NCBI GenBank assembly: GCA_001647635.1
Contig: CP014761.1
Span: forward strand, 1,488,001 to 1,552,000
Direction: 5' to 3'
From: Leifsonia xyli
GTDB lineage: Bacteria > Actinomycetota > Actinomycetes > Actinomycetales > Microbacteriaceae
Length of the DNA: 64,000 bases
Shown: positions 1 to 9,144 of the stretch, piece by piece
Layout: every line of letters starts with the position of its first letter
How positions within the stretch are numbered: position 1 is the first letter of the stretch
Notes under the pieces: model-generated
What the model saw: the letters and a program-made list of their open reading frames with translations, nothing else
What the model was told of the DNA's origin: nothing
Database searches by the model: none
Translations under genes and position numbers: made by a program

Positions 1-15
1 CTCGATGTTGGACAT
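1..15 (-). CDS. rplC: 50S ribosomal protein L3, first five codons only
   Basis: The window edge cuts this gene. Reading leftwards from 15 gives ATG and the residues MSNIE, preceded by a strong ribosome binding site (AGGGGGAG, 22-30) five bases upstream. It starts 14 bases after the rpsJ stop codon. L3 directly follows S10 in the conserved bacterial S10 operon. The identification rests on position and the first residues only. Confidence 0.75.
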
Positions 16-29
16 GGTGGCACTCCCCC

Positions 30-338
30 TTAGAGCTTGATCTCGATGTTGACGTCCGCCGGCAGGTCGAGACGCATGAGCGAGTCGACGGCCTTCGGGG
101 TCGGGTCGATGATGTCGATCAGCCGCTTGTGCGTGCGCATCTCGAAGTGCTCGCGGCTGTCCTTGTACTTGTGGGGCGAACGGATCACGACGACCACGTT
201 CTTCTCGGTGGGAAGGGGCACCGGGCCGACGACGGTCGCGCCGGCACGGGTCACCGTGTCGACGATCTTGCGCGCCGAGGTGTCGATGACCTCGTGGTCA
301 TACGACTTAAGCCGGATGCGGATCTTCTGTCCCGCCAT
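30..338 (-). CDS. rpsJ: 30S ribosomal protein S10
   Basis: This 102-residue protein is the usual length for S10, a 30S head protein that also acts as NusE in transcription antitermination. The family motif GPVPLPTE lies near residues 38-45, followed by [20 protein letters not shown] sequence around 52-67 and RLIDIIDPT near 72-80. It is the first gene of the S10 ribosomal protein operon, with rplC immediately downstream. The ATG at 338 follows a purine-rich stretch (GAGAGAGAG). The long leader upstream (339-755) is where S10 operon promoters would be expected. Confidence 0.98.
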   Translation of the reverse strand: MAGQKIRIRLKSYDHEVIDTSARKIVDTVTRAGATVVGPVPLPTEKNVVVVIRSPHKYKDSREHFEMRTHKRLIDIIDPTPKAVDSLMRLDLPADVNIEIKL

Positions 339-755
339 GTCTGACTCTCTCTCTTGTTATGGCGTCGTACGAGACGGCTCTCTCGAGTCGTTCTTCGCAT
401 TGGACGCGGTGCGACGTACGCGTGGGGAACGCCACTATTCTTCTGTCAACTCGTTTTCGAACCTGTTGCAGGCACAGAGTTAGCCCCTGGCCTCTTGGGT
501 GTTCGAATTGAGCGTGTCCTGCTGCCTGCGGCCTAACCTCATATTGCCAAAACCGCGGAAAAACACGGTGCAACGGGCTATGCACTGCCTGGCAGTGATC
601 CGGTCTGAGCGCGCACCTGCGCACACGTCCCGAAATGTTGAACTAGACAAGTTTGCCAGATCGCGGCCGATGCTGCAACCCGGGCGTGTCGCGACCGAGC
701 ACTGGGCGTCTGCGGTAGTTAGTAACGACTGCGTCGGGTCGATCCTCCGCAGTCG
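339..755. other. Intergenic region upstream of rpsJ (417 bp)
   Basis: No convincing gene is present on either strand. It must hold the rpsJ promoter and leader, reading leftwards. A possible -10 (AATAGT, complement of 434-439) lies about 95 bases before the rpsJ start, but no good -35 is found 16-18 bases from it. A TTGCAG-N18-AAACTT arrangement is also present near 645-680. Neither is strong, so the promoter is left unassigned. Confidence 0.4.
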
Positions 756-1550
756 TTACACGGTACCGCAGTCATCCCAACGCAGCCTGGGATCTGACGA
801 CAATCCGGCCGCGATGAGTGCGTCGACGAGCTGCCCCGGCACCTGGACAGCGGGCCACCTCCAGCGCACGACCCTCCATCCAAGAGCGCGGAGTCGGTCC
901 TCGCGGATCTTCTCGTCCAGCACCACACGATCCGCCGACCTGCCGCCGCGCAGAGCCGTGTCGAGGTACTTCGCGTCACCATCCGCTTCGCCGATGATCC
1001 GCTCGTGCCCGACGGTGTCCTCGCATCGGTTGCGCCGTCAGCCAGGCCGCGAGAAGTGCCCCCTGCCCGACCTCTCGGACCACGTGATCCGCGACCGCGA
1101 CTGCATCGGCTGTCGTAGATGAGGCGGCGAGGTCGACAACGGTGCGTGCTGCGCTGGTGCACCGTAGCCCGTCCATTTCGACGATGTCCGCGTCGGGCAC
1201 GTGCAGGGAGTGCACCCTCACTCCTTTCACAGATCGGCCGCCAGTCGTGCGCCCGACGGCGACGTGGATGTCGTCCCCGCGTTCCGCGGCGAAGGCAGCC
1301 CGTGCAGAAGTGCCGCCGACCAATGGGAGAAGACGGGTGGTGTCGTGCGCGTGCGAGCATACGCGCTGAGCCTCACCACGAGCTGGTCGCGGCGACCGAG
1401 CGCATCCCATTCGACCCGGCTCACGTACGCGCCGCGCCCGACGCGCACTTCGTCGCCGCGTCGTGCTGCCCGCGCGTGCTGCTGACGGGTTTCCCCGTAG
1501 CCGCGGAGGTGGCGGACGAGAACGGCGGGCGGGAGGGAGTCGGAAGCCAT
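756..1550 (-). pseudogene. Decayed DUF559/AbiEi-like protein gene
   Basis: Fragments of one protein appear in order but in shifting frames. From 1550 the frame reads an AbiEi-like N-terminal part (GVGRGAYVS-type, FSHWSAALLHGLP). Near 1295 it must move by one base to continue with a part ending in TSAARTVVDLA and RGHRRAR. Near 1010 it moves again, to GEADGDAKYLD, EKIREDRLRALGW and RWRW, ending at TAA 756-758. The first and third parts share a frame. The usual 50-60 residues between RGxRRAR and the GE(F/A)DG(x)KY motif are missing, so an internal deletion is likely; a GCGGAT repeat sits at the junction. Family members join an AbiEi-type antitoxin-like start to a DUF559 nuclease-like end. This copy is almost certainly non-functional. 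Confidence 0.75.
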
Positions 1551-1967
1551 GCTCCCGGTCTAGGCGTGGAGGCCGCATCGTTGGATGCATCTGGCGGATT
1601 CTGTGGATAGTCCGCGAAAAGCGCCGGACGGGGTGAACGCGTCTGCGGTGGTTCGGAACGTGCGCGGCTGCGCGCGCAGGCGCAGACGTTACGAAGGACC
1701 GCGGACACGAAGGAGCGGGGCCGGCTCTGCCGACCCCGCTCGAGTGGCGCCTCGCGCCGCCACTCAGCTGATGTTCACGACCGCTAGGCGGTTCCCGAAC
1801 TATCCGTACGAGATCCTGTCAGCGGTGTGGGCTGGTTTGCGAGGCCTTCGGTATCCATAGGCGCTCCTCTCGTCGACGGGAACCGTCCGGTTGAAACGGT
1901 GCGTCAATTCTGCGACGCGAATGCCGAGAGGTAAACCCCGTGCGGACAATTGCCGATAAACGAAGAA
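1551..1967. other. Intergenic region between tuf and the DUF559 remnant
   Basis: No gene is supported on either strand in this stretch of about 417 bases. Its only clear structure is the tandem pair of GC-rich stem-loops at 1713-1765, listed separately. A short open frame on the plus strand (1585-1860) has no ribosome binding site and no recognisable protein sequence. Confidence 0.5.
1713..1765. other. Two adjacent GC-rich stem-loops
   Basis: The first hairpin has arms 1713-1725 and 1729-1741 (12 of 13 pairs, TCT loop). The second has arms 1742-1749 and 1758-1765 (8 of 8 pairs). They abut with no spacer. Neither has a T-tract, which is common for high-GC actinobacterial terminators. They lie in a gene-free stretch more than 240 bases beyond the end of tuf transcription, so their role is not obvious. 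Confidence 0.5.
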
Positions 1968-1995
1968 GAGGGCCGGGCCCGAAGGCCCGACCCTC
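1968..1995 (-). terminator. Terminator of the str operon, after tuf
   Basis: Arms GAGGGCCGGGCC (1968-1979) and GGCCCGACCCTC (1984-1995) pair at 11 of 12 positions around a short CGAA tetraloop. The hairpin begins about 23 bases past the tuf stop codon in the direction of transcription. The GC-rich stem, stable tetraloop and position after the last gene of the operon support an intrinsic terminator. Confidence 0.75.
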
Positions 1996-2017
1996 TCACA
2001 AGGAGGTCGCGAACGAC

Positions 2018-3211
<1,194 letters not shown>

Positions 3212-3244
3212 TGTGGTCCTCCTCAGGACTCTCGTGCAGGTCCT

Positions 3245-3266
3245 CCGGTCGACGGATTTCGACCGG
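3245..3266 (-). other. Hairpin in the fusA-tuf spacer
   Basis: Arms CCGGTCGA and TCGACCGG pair perfectly (8 bp) around a 6-nt loop, 34 bases upstream of the tuf start. It lies within the transcript between fusA and tuf. It could be an RNA processing site or a partial terminator that uncouples tuf from fusA. An AT-richer stretch upstream on the minus strand (CCGTAACATAAG) could hold a separate tuf promoter, but no good -35 is visible. Confidence 0.4.
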
Positions 3267-3325
3267 TGGATCTGCGGGATTGGTTTCTTATGTTACGGGA
3301 TGTTGCCTGGAAGCAGCGACCGAGG

Positions 3326-5440
3326 TCACTCGCCCTTGCTCTTCTGGACGATCTCGTCGGCAACGGCCTTCGGGACCTCCGCGTAGCTGTCGAACTGCAT
3401 CGAGTACACCGCGCGGCCCGAAGTCTTCGACCGCAGGTCGCCGATGTAGCCGAACATCTCGGACAGCGGGACGTTCGCGCGAACGACCTTGACGCCGCTC
3501 GCGTCCTCCATGGACTGGATCTGCCCACGACGCGAGTTCAGGTCGCCGATGACGTCGCCCATGTACTCCTCCGGCGTGCGCACCTCGACCGCCATGAGCG
3601 GCTCGAGGAGCACCGGGTTCGCCTTCCGAGCGGCCTCCTTGTAGGCCATCGAGCCGGCGATCTTGAACGCCATCTCCGAGGAGTCGACGTCGTGCGACGC
3701 ACCGTCGACGAGCGTCGCCTTGACGCCCACCGTCGGGAAGCCGGCGAGCACGCCGACCTGCATCGCGTCCTGGATACCGGCGTCGACCGAGGGGATGTAC
3801 TCGCGCGGCACGCGACCACCGGTGACGGCGTTCACGAACTCGTACGAGGTCTCCGGGGTGACCTCCATGGGCTCCAGGCTGATCTGCACCTTCGCGAACT
3901 GACCGGAACCACCGGTCTGCTTCTTGTGGGTGTAGTCGTACTTCTCCACCGTGCGGCGGATGGTCTCGCGGTAGGCCACCTGGGGCTTGCCGACGTTCGC
4001 CTCGACGTTGAACTCGCGCTTCATGCGGTCGACGAGGATGTCGAGGTGGAGCTCGCCCATGCCCTTGATGACGGTCTGGCCGGTCTCCTGGTTCTGCTCG
4101 GTGCGGAACGTCGGGTCCTCTTCGGCCAGCTTCTGGATCGCGGTGCCCAGCTTCTCCTGGTCGGCCTTGGTCTTCGGCTCGATAGCGACCTCGATCACGG
4201 GCTCCGGGAAGGTCATCGACTCGAGCACGACCTGGTTGTCCGGGTCGCTCAGGGTGTCACCGGTGGTGGTGTCCTTGAGGCCGATCACCGCGTAGATGTT
4301 GCCGGCGGTGACGAAGTCGACCGGGTTCTCCTTGTTGGCGTGCATCTGGAAGATCTTGCCGATGCGCTCCTTCTTGCCCTTGGTCGAGTTGACGACCTGG
4401 GCGCCGGAGTCGATGCGACCCGAGTAGACGCGCACGTAGGTGAGGCGACCGAAGAACGGGTGCACGGCGACCTTGAAGGCCAGCGCCGAGAACGGCTCGG
4501 TGGCGTCGGCGTGACGCATGATGACCTGCTCCTCGTCACGCGGGTTGTGCGCCTCGATGGCGGGCACGTCCAGCGGGGACGGGAGGTAGTCGATCACGGC
4601 ATCGAGCATCGGCTGCACACCGCGGTTCTTGAACGCGGAACCGCAGAGGACCGGGTAGATCTCGTTGTTCACGGTGAGCTTGCGGATGGCCGCCTTGATC
4701 TCCGGAACGGTGATCTCCTCGCCGCCGAAGAACTTCTCGAGCAGCACGTCGTCGGTCTCGGCGACGGTCTCGATCAGCTTCGCGCGGTACTCCTCGGCCT
4801 TGGCCTGCAGGTCGGCGGGGATCTCCTGGACCTCGTACTTGGCGCCCATGGTGACATCACCCTTGGCGTCGCCCGGCCAGACCAGCGCGCGCATCTCGAT
4901 CAGGTCGACGACGCCGATGAAGTCGGACTCGGAGCCGATCGGGAGCTGCATCACCAGCGGCTTGGCGCCGAGGCGGGAGACGATAGTGTCGACCGTGAAG
5001 TAGAAGTCGGCGCCCAGCTTGTCCATCTTGTTGACGAAGCAGATGCGCGGGACGTTGTACTTGTCGGCCTGGCGCCACACGGTCTCCGACTGGGGCTCCA
5101 CGCCCTCCTTCGCGTCGAAGACGGCGACCGCGCCGTCGAGCACGCGGAGCGAGCGCTCCACCTCGACGGTGAAGTCGACGTGACCCGGCGTGTCGATGAT
5201 GTTGATCTGGTTCTTGTTCCAGAAGCAGGTCACGGCCGCGGACGTGATGGTGATGCCGCGCTCCTTCTCCTGCTCCATCCAGTCGGTGGTCGAGGCGCCG
5301 TCGTGGGTCTCGCCGATCTTGTGGTTGACGCCCGTGTAGAACAGGATGCGCTCTGTCGTGGTGGTCTTGCCGGCATCGATGTGCGCCATGATGCCGATGT
5401 TGCGGACCTTCTTCAGGTCGGTGAGCACGTCCTGTGCCAC
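3326..5440 (-). CDS. fusA: Elongation factor G
   Basis: EF-G is the GTPase that drives ribosomal translocation and, with RRF, ribosome recycling. The 704-residue length fits the family. The P-loop AHIDAGKT is at residues 19-26, DTPGH near 86 and NKMDK near 140. Domains II to V are present, including the GMGELHL motif at the start of domain III and the RGQI region of domain V. It lies between rpsG and tuf in the canonical str operon order. The ATG at 5440 is preceded by a GGAGG-like ribosome binding site. No truncation is seen. Confidence 0.99.
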   Translation of the reverse strand: MAQDVLTDLKKVRNIGIMAHIDAGKTTTTERILFYTGVNHKIGETHDGASTTDWMEQEKERGITITSAAVTCFWNKNQINIIDTPGHVDFTVEVERSLRVLDGAVAVFDAKEGVEPQSETVWRQADKYNVPRICFVNKMDKLGADFYFTVDTIVSRLGAKPLVMQLPIGSESDFIGVVDLIEMRALVWPGDAKGDVTMGAKYEVQEIPADLQAKAEEYRAKLIETVAETDDVLLEKFFGGEEITVPEIKAAIRKLTVNNEIYPVLCGSAFKNRGVQPMLDAVIDYLPSPLDVPAIEAHNPRDEEQVIMRHADATEPFSALAFKVAVHPFFGRLTYVRVYSGRIDSGAQVVNSTKGKKERIGKIFQMHANKENPVDFVTAGNIYAVIGLKDTTTGDTLSDPDNQVVLESMTFPEPVIEVAIEPKTKADQEKLGTAIQKLAEEDPTFRTEQNQETGQTVIKGMGELHLDILVDRMKREFNVEANVGKPQVAYRETIRRTVEKYDYTHKKQTGGSGQFAKVQISLEPMEVTPETSYEFVNAVTGGRVPREYIPSVDAGIQDAMQVGVLAGFPTVGVKATLVDGASHDVDSSEMAFKIAGSMAYKEAARKANPVLLEPLMAVEVRTPEEYMGDVIGDLNSRRGQIQSMEDASGVKVVRANVPLSEMFGYIGDLRSKTSGRAVYSMQFDSYAEVPKAVADEIVQKSKGE

Positions 5441-5474
5441 AGGGTTCCTCCGAAAAGTAGAGAGTGGAAGGTGT

Positions 5475-5516
5475 GCCGTCCGGGCGCGGCACTGATTGTT
5501 ACAACGCCCGGACGGC
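5475..5516 (-). other. Perfect 12-bp stem-loop between rpsG and fusA
   Basis: Arms GCCGTCCGGGCG (5475-5486) and CGCCCGGACGGC (5505-5516) are fully complementary around an 18-nt loop. It begins about 9 bases after the rpsG stop codon in the direction of transcription. There is no U-tract, and essential genes follow. This points to a processing or stability element, or partial attenuation, inside the str operon rather than a full terminator. Confidence 0.6.
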
Positions 5517-5524
5517 CAGATTTA

Positions 5525-5995
5525 TTACCAGCGGTAGTGCGCGAAGGCCTTGTTCGACTCGGCCATCTTGTGCGTGTCCTCACGGCGCTTCACCGCGGCG
5601 CCGAGGCCGTTCGAAGCGTCGAGGATCTCGTTGGTGAGACGCTCGGTCATCGTCTTCTCACGACGACCCTTGGCGTAGCTGGTGAGCCAGCGGAGCGCCA
5701 GCGTGTTGGCGCGGTGCGGCTTGACCTCGACCGGCACCTGGTAGGTCGAGCCGCCGACGCGGCGGCTGCGGACCTCGAGGGTCGGACGGACGTTGTCGAG
5801 AGCCTTCTTGAGCACGGTGACCGCGTCCTGGCCGGACTTGGTGCCCACGCCCTCGAGCGCGTCGTAGACGATGCGCTCGGCGAGGCCCTTCTTGCCGTCG
5901 AGGAGGATCTTGTTGACGAGCTGGCTGACGACCGGCGAGCCGTACACCGGGTCGGCGACGACGGGGCGCTTCGGAGCGGGACCCTTGCGAGGCAT
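5525..5995 (-). CDS. rpsG: 30S ribosomal protein S7
   Basis: S7 is a primary 16S rRNA-binding protein of the 30S head and the tRNA exit site. The 156-residue length and the opening [11 protein letters not shown] are typical of actinobacteria, with [12 protein letters not shown] near residues 30-41 and the conserved C-terminal [14 protein letters not shown]. The ATG at 5995 overlaps the rpsL stop by one base (TAATG), which indicates translational coupling. It is the second gene of the str operon. Confidence 0.99.
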   Translation of the reverse strand: MPRKGPAPKRPVVADPVYGSPVVSQLVNKILLDGKKGLAERIVYDALEGVGTKSGQDAVTVLKKALDNVRPTLEVRSRRVGGSTYQVPVEVKPHRANTLALRWLTSYAKGRREKTMTERLTNEILDASNGLGAAVKRREDTHKMAESNKAFAHYRW

Positions 5996-6369
5996 TACTT
6001 CTTCTCCATCTTCGCGCCGTAACGGCTGCGAGCCTGCTTGCGGTTCTTGACGGCCTGGGTGTCGAGCGCGCCACGGACGATCTTGTAGCGGACGCCGGGC
6101 AGGTCCTTCACACGACCGCCGCGGACGAGCACCATCGAGTGCTCCTGCAGGTTGTGGCCCTCACCGGGGATGTAAGCGGTGACCTCGGTCCCGTTCGAGA
6201 GCTTCACACGGGCGACCTTGCGGAGCGCCGAGTTCGGCTTCTTGGGGGTGGTGGTGTAGACACGGGTGCACACGCCGCGCTGCTGGGGGTTGGCCTTCAG
6301 GGCGGGGGCCTTGGTCTTGGTGACCTTCGGCGTCCGTCCCTTGCGGACCAACTGCTGAATGGTTGGCAC
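5995..6369 (-). CDS. rpsL: 30S ribosomal protein S12
   Basis: S12 sits at the decoding centre and is the streptomycin-resistance locus. A longer open frame continues upstream, but the true start is the GTG at 6369. It gives the conserved opening (M)[11 protein letters not shown] and a 124-residue protein, with AAGGAG six bases upstream. The streptomycin-contact lysines are unmutated: K43 in TPKKPN and K88 in GRVKDLPG. It is the first gene of the str operon, behind a leader of about 220 bases. Confidence 0.98.
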   Translation of the reverse strand: MPTIQQLVRKGRTPKVTKTKAPALKANPQQRGVCTRVYTTTPKKPNSALRKVARVKLSNGTEVTAYIPGEGHNLQEHSMVLVRGGRVKDLPGVRYKIVRGALDTQAVKNRKQARSRYGAKMEKK

Positions 6370-6597
6370 TGAACTTCTCCTTATTTGGACTGCACGGTGA
6401 CAGTTGTTGCTTTTCCCGCACCCCGAACCGCCCGCATCGCGGGTCGTTTCAGACGGTGGGAGTATCGGCCCCGACCAATGGCTGTGACCATTCGGTCCCG
6501 GGTCGATATGCCGTGGGGATGAGTACGTGCCGGCCCGCTCGTCCCGCGCCCGGAAGTGGGCATGGAGCAAGCGCGCAGCAGAGCGCACACCCGATAA
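6370..6597 (-). other. str operon leader region
   Basis: About 220 transcribed but untranslated bases separate the mapped promoter elements from the rpsL start. Apart from the rpsL ribosome binding site (AAGGAGAAG, 6376-6384) and a CCGGGACCGAATGGTCAC-type GC-rich stretch, no obvious fold or gene was identified. The length would allow regulation by an RNA structure, but none can be demonstrated here. Confidence 0.4.
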
Positions 6598-6626
6598 ATA
6601 CTATCCGGCGGGTCCCTCCCGGTCAA
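6598..6626 (-). promoter_or_regulatory. str operon promoter (rpsL)
   Basis: On the minus strand a -35 TTGACC (complement of 6621-6626) and a -10 TAGTAT (complement of 6598-6603) are separated by exactly 17 bases. This is close to the housekeeping sigma consensus of actinobacteria. It points towards rpsL, and transcription would start near 6591. It is the strongest promoter-like sequence seen in the window. Confidence 0.8.
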
Positions 6627-6667
6627 ATGAGCACGGGGTGCTAGAGGCCCTGTCCGCGGACGGCGAA

Positions 6668-6701
6668 AAGGGGCGGCCGTCCCGATGGACGGCCGCCCCT
6701 T
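6668..6701 (-). terminator. Rho-independent terminator after the WXG100 gene
   Basis: Arms AAGGGGCGGCCGTCC (6668-6682) and GGACGGCCGCCCCTT (6687-6701) are perfectly complementary over 15 bp with a 4-nt loop. On the minus strand the stem ends in CCCCTTTTCG, giving a short U-tract. It lies about 20 bases past the stop of the WXG100 gene and separates it from the str operon promoter. Confidence 0.85.
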
Positions 6702-6722
6702 CGCAGGCGGTGCCGGTGCGGC

Positions 6723-7019
6723 TCAGCCGCCGATGCCCTTGGCCAGCTCGCTGTCGACGTTCTGCAGCGCGTCAGCGGCCTTGGTGAGGAACTGCGACAT
6801 CCCGTCGAGGCCGTTGACCGCCTCGGTGGTGCCCTTGGTGAACTGCTCGTACGAGGTGTGGAACGCGCCCGACGCCTGGTCGGTGACGAAGCCGCCGTTG
6901 ACGAGGCCGTTCACCAGGTTCTGGAGTTCGTGGAGCTTCGCGGTGATGTCGTCCTTGCCCGCGATGAGGCGGTTGGCGGCATCGGTCATCTCGCCGTACG
7001 TGACGTTCATGTTGGCCAT
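6723..7019 (-). CDS. WXG100-family (EsxA-like) small secreted protein
   Basis: This 98-residue, mostly helical protein has the size and pattern of WXG100 proteins, which form helical hairpins and are exported by type VII secretion. The usual WxG turn is replaced by NGGF near residues 41-44, followed by an A/S-rich GAFHTSYEQF stretch typical of the second helix. The start at 7019 (MANMNV) has an AAGGA six bases upstream; a second ATG lies at 7010. It stands alone behind its own terminator and is divergent from the membrane gene at 7175. The weak turn motif makes the family call likely rather than certain. Confidence 0.75.
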   Translation of the reverse strand: MANMNVTYGEMTDAANRLIAGKDDITAKLHELQNLVNGLVNGGFVTDQASGAFHTSYEQFTKGTTEAVNGLDGMSQFLTKAADALQNVDSELAKGIGG

Positions 7020-7174
7020 GACGGTCCTTATCCCTTCGTTGTTCGAAAAGAGGCCGTACCCCGGGGCCGACCAGCTACGTCCACCTAACCAGGCGGCCGG
7101 TCGCGACGGAATGGGGAGCACTCCCCATGTGCACGGCTTCATCCGCGCAGGCCCAGCGGGATAGCCTGACAGCC

Positions 7175-7945
7175 ATGCCGTCCTACAGCACGATGAGGCC
7201 GAACCCGAACTCCGCGGCGGCGAAGGCCGCGCGGCGGTCGAAGCGCTCGGGCGCCGATCGCGCGGCGACCCCGCCGTCGTCGGCCTCCGTGATCCTGCGG
7301 CCGATCGGATACCTGATCGTGGCGGTGGTCTGGACGGCCCTCGGGATCGTCACCCTGCTCCTGCCGGCGGCGCTCCCGTTCGGGCTGTGGAGCACCAACC
7401 CGGACTTCAGCTCGCGTGAGTTCGTGACCGGTGGCGACACGGTCGTCACCGTGCTGTTCCTGGTGTTCGCGGTCGTGGTGCTCGTGCCGTTGCTCGGCTA
7501 CGCGTTCGTGGCCCTGCCGCTCGCATCCGTCCCGCTGGCGGTCCTCGCGTGGACGTACGTCGCGCGCAGCCTGCGGCCGTCGTACGCCGGAGAGCGGCTG
7601 TCCAGCACCGGGTGGTCGCGCGAGGTCATCGGGCCGCCGACCCTCGGCCCGACCGCGCTCTCGCTGCTCCCGGTCCGGTTGACGCCGTGGACGCGGTTCT
7701 GGGCCGAGCTGATGATGCTGGGCTGGCGGCCGGGGCTCGGCGTCCTGTGGGCGGCCATCCCGTACGGCCTGGCGTCGTTCCTCGTCGCGGGCTGGCTGTT
7801 CTGGCCGGTCGGGACGGTGGCCGCGGTGCTGTGGACCGTCGTAACGGCCGCGCTGGTCGTCGCCACGGTCGTGCTCGTGGTGCGGGCGTACCGCGGCCGG
7901 GTCAGCGACCGTCGGCCGTCGCCGCGACCGGCGACCGGAAGCTGA
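7175..7945 (+). CDS. Polytopic membrane protein of the type VII-like locus
   Basis: A 256-residue protein of unknown function. After a basic, Ala-rich N-terminus of about 45 residues come several membrane spans (about residues 47-75, 92-135 and 205-245) separated by a hydrophilic loop. The frame is open upstream to 7127, but the ATG at 7175 is preferred: a -10 like TAGCCT (7162-7167) lies seven bases before it, which fits a leaderless transcript. It is divergent from the WXG100 gene, and its last 44 bases overlap the convergent gene at 7902-8513. Position suggests a role in the secretion system, but no homologous component was recognised. Confidence 0.7.
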   Translation: MPSYSTMRPNPNSAAAKAARRSKRSGADRAATPPSSASVILRPIGYLIVAVVWTALGIVTLLLPAALPFGLWSTNPDFSSREFVTGGDTVVTVLFLVFAVVVLVPLLGYAFVALPLASVPLAVLAWTYVARSLRPSYAGERLSSTGWSREVIGPPTLGPTALSLLPVRLTPWTRFWAELMMLGWRPGLGVLWAAIPYGLASFLVAGWLFWPVGTVAAVLWTVVTAALVVATVVLVVRAYRGRVSDRRPSPRPATGS

Positions 7946-8513
7946 TCGAGTCGATCATCGCGTCGAACAGCTCCAGGTAGAGGTCGGGCGCGGTCGCCAT
8001 CGGCGCGTTGATCCGCGCGTGGATGAGGCGGTCGCCACCAGGAGCGGCGAAGCGGTAGTCCGCCACGAGCTCCGGAGCGGACTCCTCCTCGTACGTGGTC
8101 TGCCGGACCGCCGAGCGCCGGCGCGCCGGCCCGATCGACAGGTCGAGCGCCTCGTCGCCGGGAAAGCAGCGGGCCAGGTGCACGCCCGCTTCGTCGAGCG
8201 CCTCGGGTCGCGTCGGCCACTCCTCGCGCGACAGCACCAGCGACGCCGGGAAGGGGACGCCCGGCAGGATCTCGAGAGAGAGGGCGAGCGCGAACGCGCT
8301 GCTGTCGTTCGCCAGAGCGACCAACCGCTCGAGCTCGGTCTTGGCTGTGCGGCGCACGCGCGCGAGCCGGTCCGCGCGGCCCACCCGCTGGGCGACCAGG
8401 CGCTGGATGCGGCGCGCGGCGGCCTCGTCGTCGTGCAGCGGGATCATCACCCAGGTGCCGGGGAAGACGATGGTCAGCTCATCGCCGAGGTCGGTCAGGC
8501 GGGCGTCGCTCAC
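7902..8513 (-). CDS. Conserved hypothetical protein of the type VII-like locus
   Basis: A soluble 203-residue protein with no signal peptide or membrane span. Its start GTG at 8513 overlaps the upstream stop codon as GTGA, so it is translationally coupled to the gene at 8510-9130. The same layout as its neighbour is visible: an N-terminal (F)PGTW segment, a charged helical middle (about residues 30-75), strand-like segments and a closing amphipathic DAMIDSISF stretch. This resembles small alpha/beta proteins such as the LpqN/DcrB group or secretion chaperones, but no family is proven. Function unknown. Confidence 0.6.
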   Translation of the reverse strand: MSDARLTDLGDELTIVFPGTWVMIPLHDDEAAARRIQRLVAQRVGRADRLARVRRTAKTELERLVALANDSSAFALALSLEILPGVPFPASLVLSREEWPTRPEALDEAGVHLARCFPGDEALDLSIGPARRRSAVRQTTYEEESAPELVADYRFAAPGGDRLIHARINAPMATAPDLYLELFDAMIDSISFRSPVAATADGR

Positions 8514-9130
8514 GCGAACTCCCCCAGCGTGATGCGCAGCGAATCCGCGATCTCCTGCGTCTCCTCGACCATGTCGGAGAATCCGCCGACGAACGCCGAC
8601 CGGAACACCATCTGGAAGGCCTGCGCCGAGCCGACCGGGAAGATCGCGAACACGACCCGCTGCTCGAGGAGCGCATCCCCCGCATCCTCGTCGGCGAGCG
8701 CCGTCAGATGCGTGAAACCGATCAGCTCGCCGGTCGCGTGGGCGGTGCGCCACGACCGGAAGCCGAGGATGCGGAAGCCGGGTTCGGTGTGCTCGCTCTC
8801 GGCCTCGACGGCCGCGAGGTAGCTCTCGGGTGAGTCGTCGGTCTCGAGCTGCAGCAGCTCGAAGGTCTGGAAGGCGTTCAGGACGCCGGCCTCGGGCACC
8901 GGGATGAAGACGCGGGCGCGCGTGGCTCCCGTCGGATCCTCCTCGTGCAGCACCCGCTGCAGAGCCTGCAGGCGCTCCACCAGCTCGCCCGCCGCATCCC
9001 CCGCGGGGAGCGACGCGACCAGGCGCTCCGCCCAGTCGTCGCTGCCCTGGTCGCTCAGCAGCTCGACGTCATGCCAGTCGTCGGGCGCCTCGAATGAGAA
9101 GTCGACGATGTCCTTCGAGCGCAGCGTCAT
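8510..9130 (-). CDS. Conserved hypothetical protein of the type VII-like locus
   Basis: A 206-residue acidic soluble protein without signal peptide. It opens with an APDDW segment after a strand-like DFSFEA, has a helical middle with many Leu/Glu residues, and ends with SDMVEETQEIADSLRI. That order echoes the downstream partner (7902-8513), and the two may be diverged paralogues. It starts 14 bases after the substrate-like gene and overlaps the next gene by four bases, so the block 10796 to 7902 reads as one operon. A helper or chaperone for the exported protein is plausible but inferred from context only. Confidence 0.6.
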   Translation of the reverse strand: MTLRSKDIVDFSFEAPDDWHDVELLSDQGSDDWAERLVASLPAGDAAGELVERLQALQRVLHEEDPTGATRARVFIPVPEAGVLNAFQTFELLQLETDDSPESYLAAVEAESEHTEPGFRILGFRSWRTAHATGELIGFTHLTALADEDAGDALLEQRVVFAIFPVGSAQAFQMVFRSAFVGGFSDMVEETQEIADSLRITLGEFA

Positions 9131-9144
9131 GCGCGATCCACCCC

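Noticed and set aside
339..755. Short open frames on both strands upstream of rpsJ
   Set aside because: None has a ribosome binding site, family resemblance or stable composition; the plus-strand frames continue the shadow of rpsJ.
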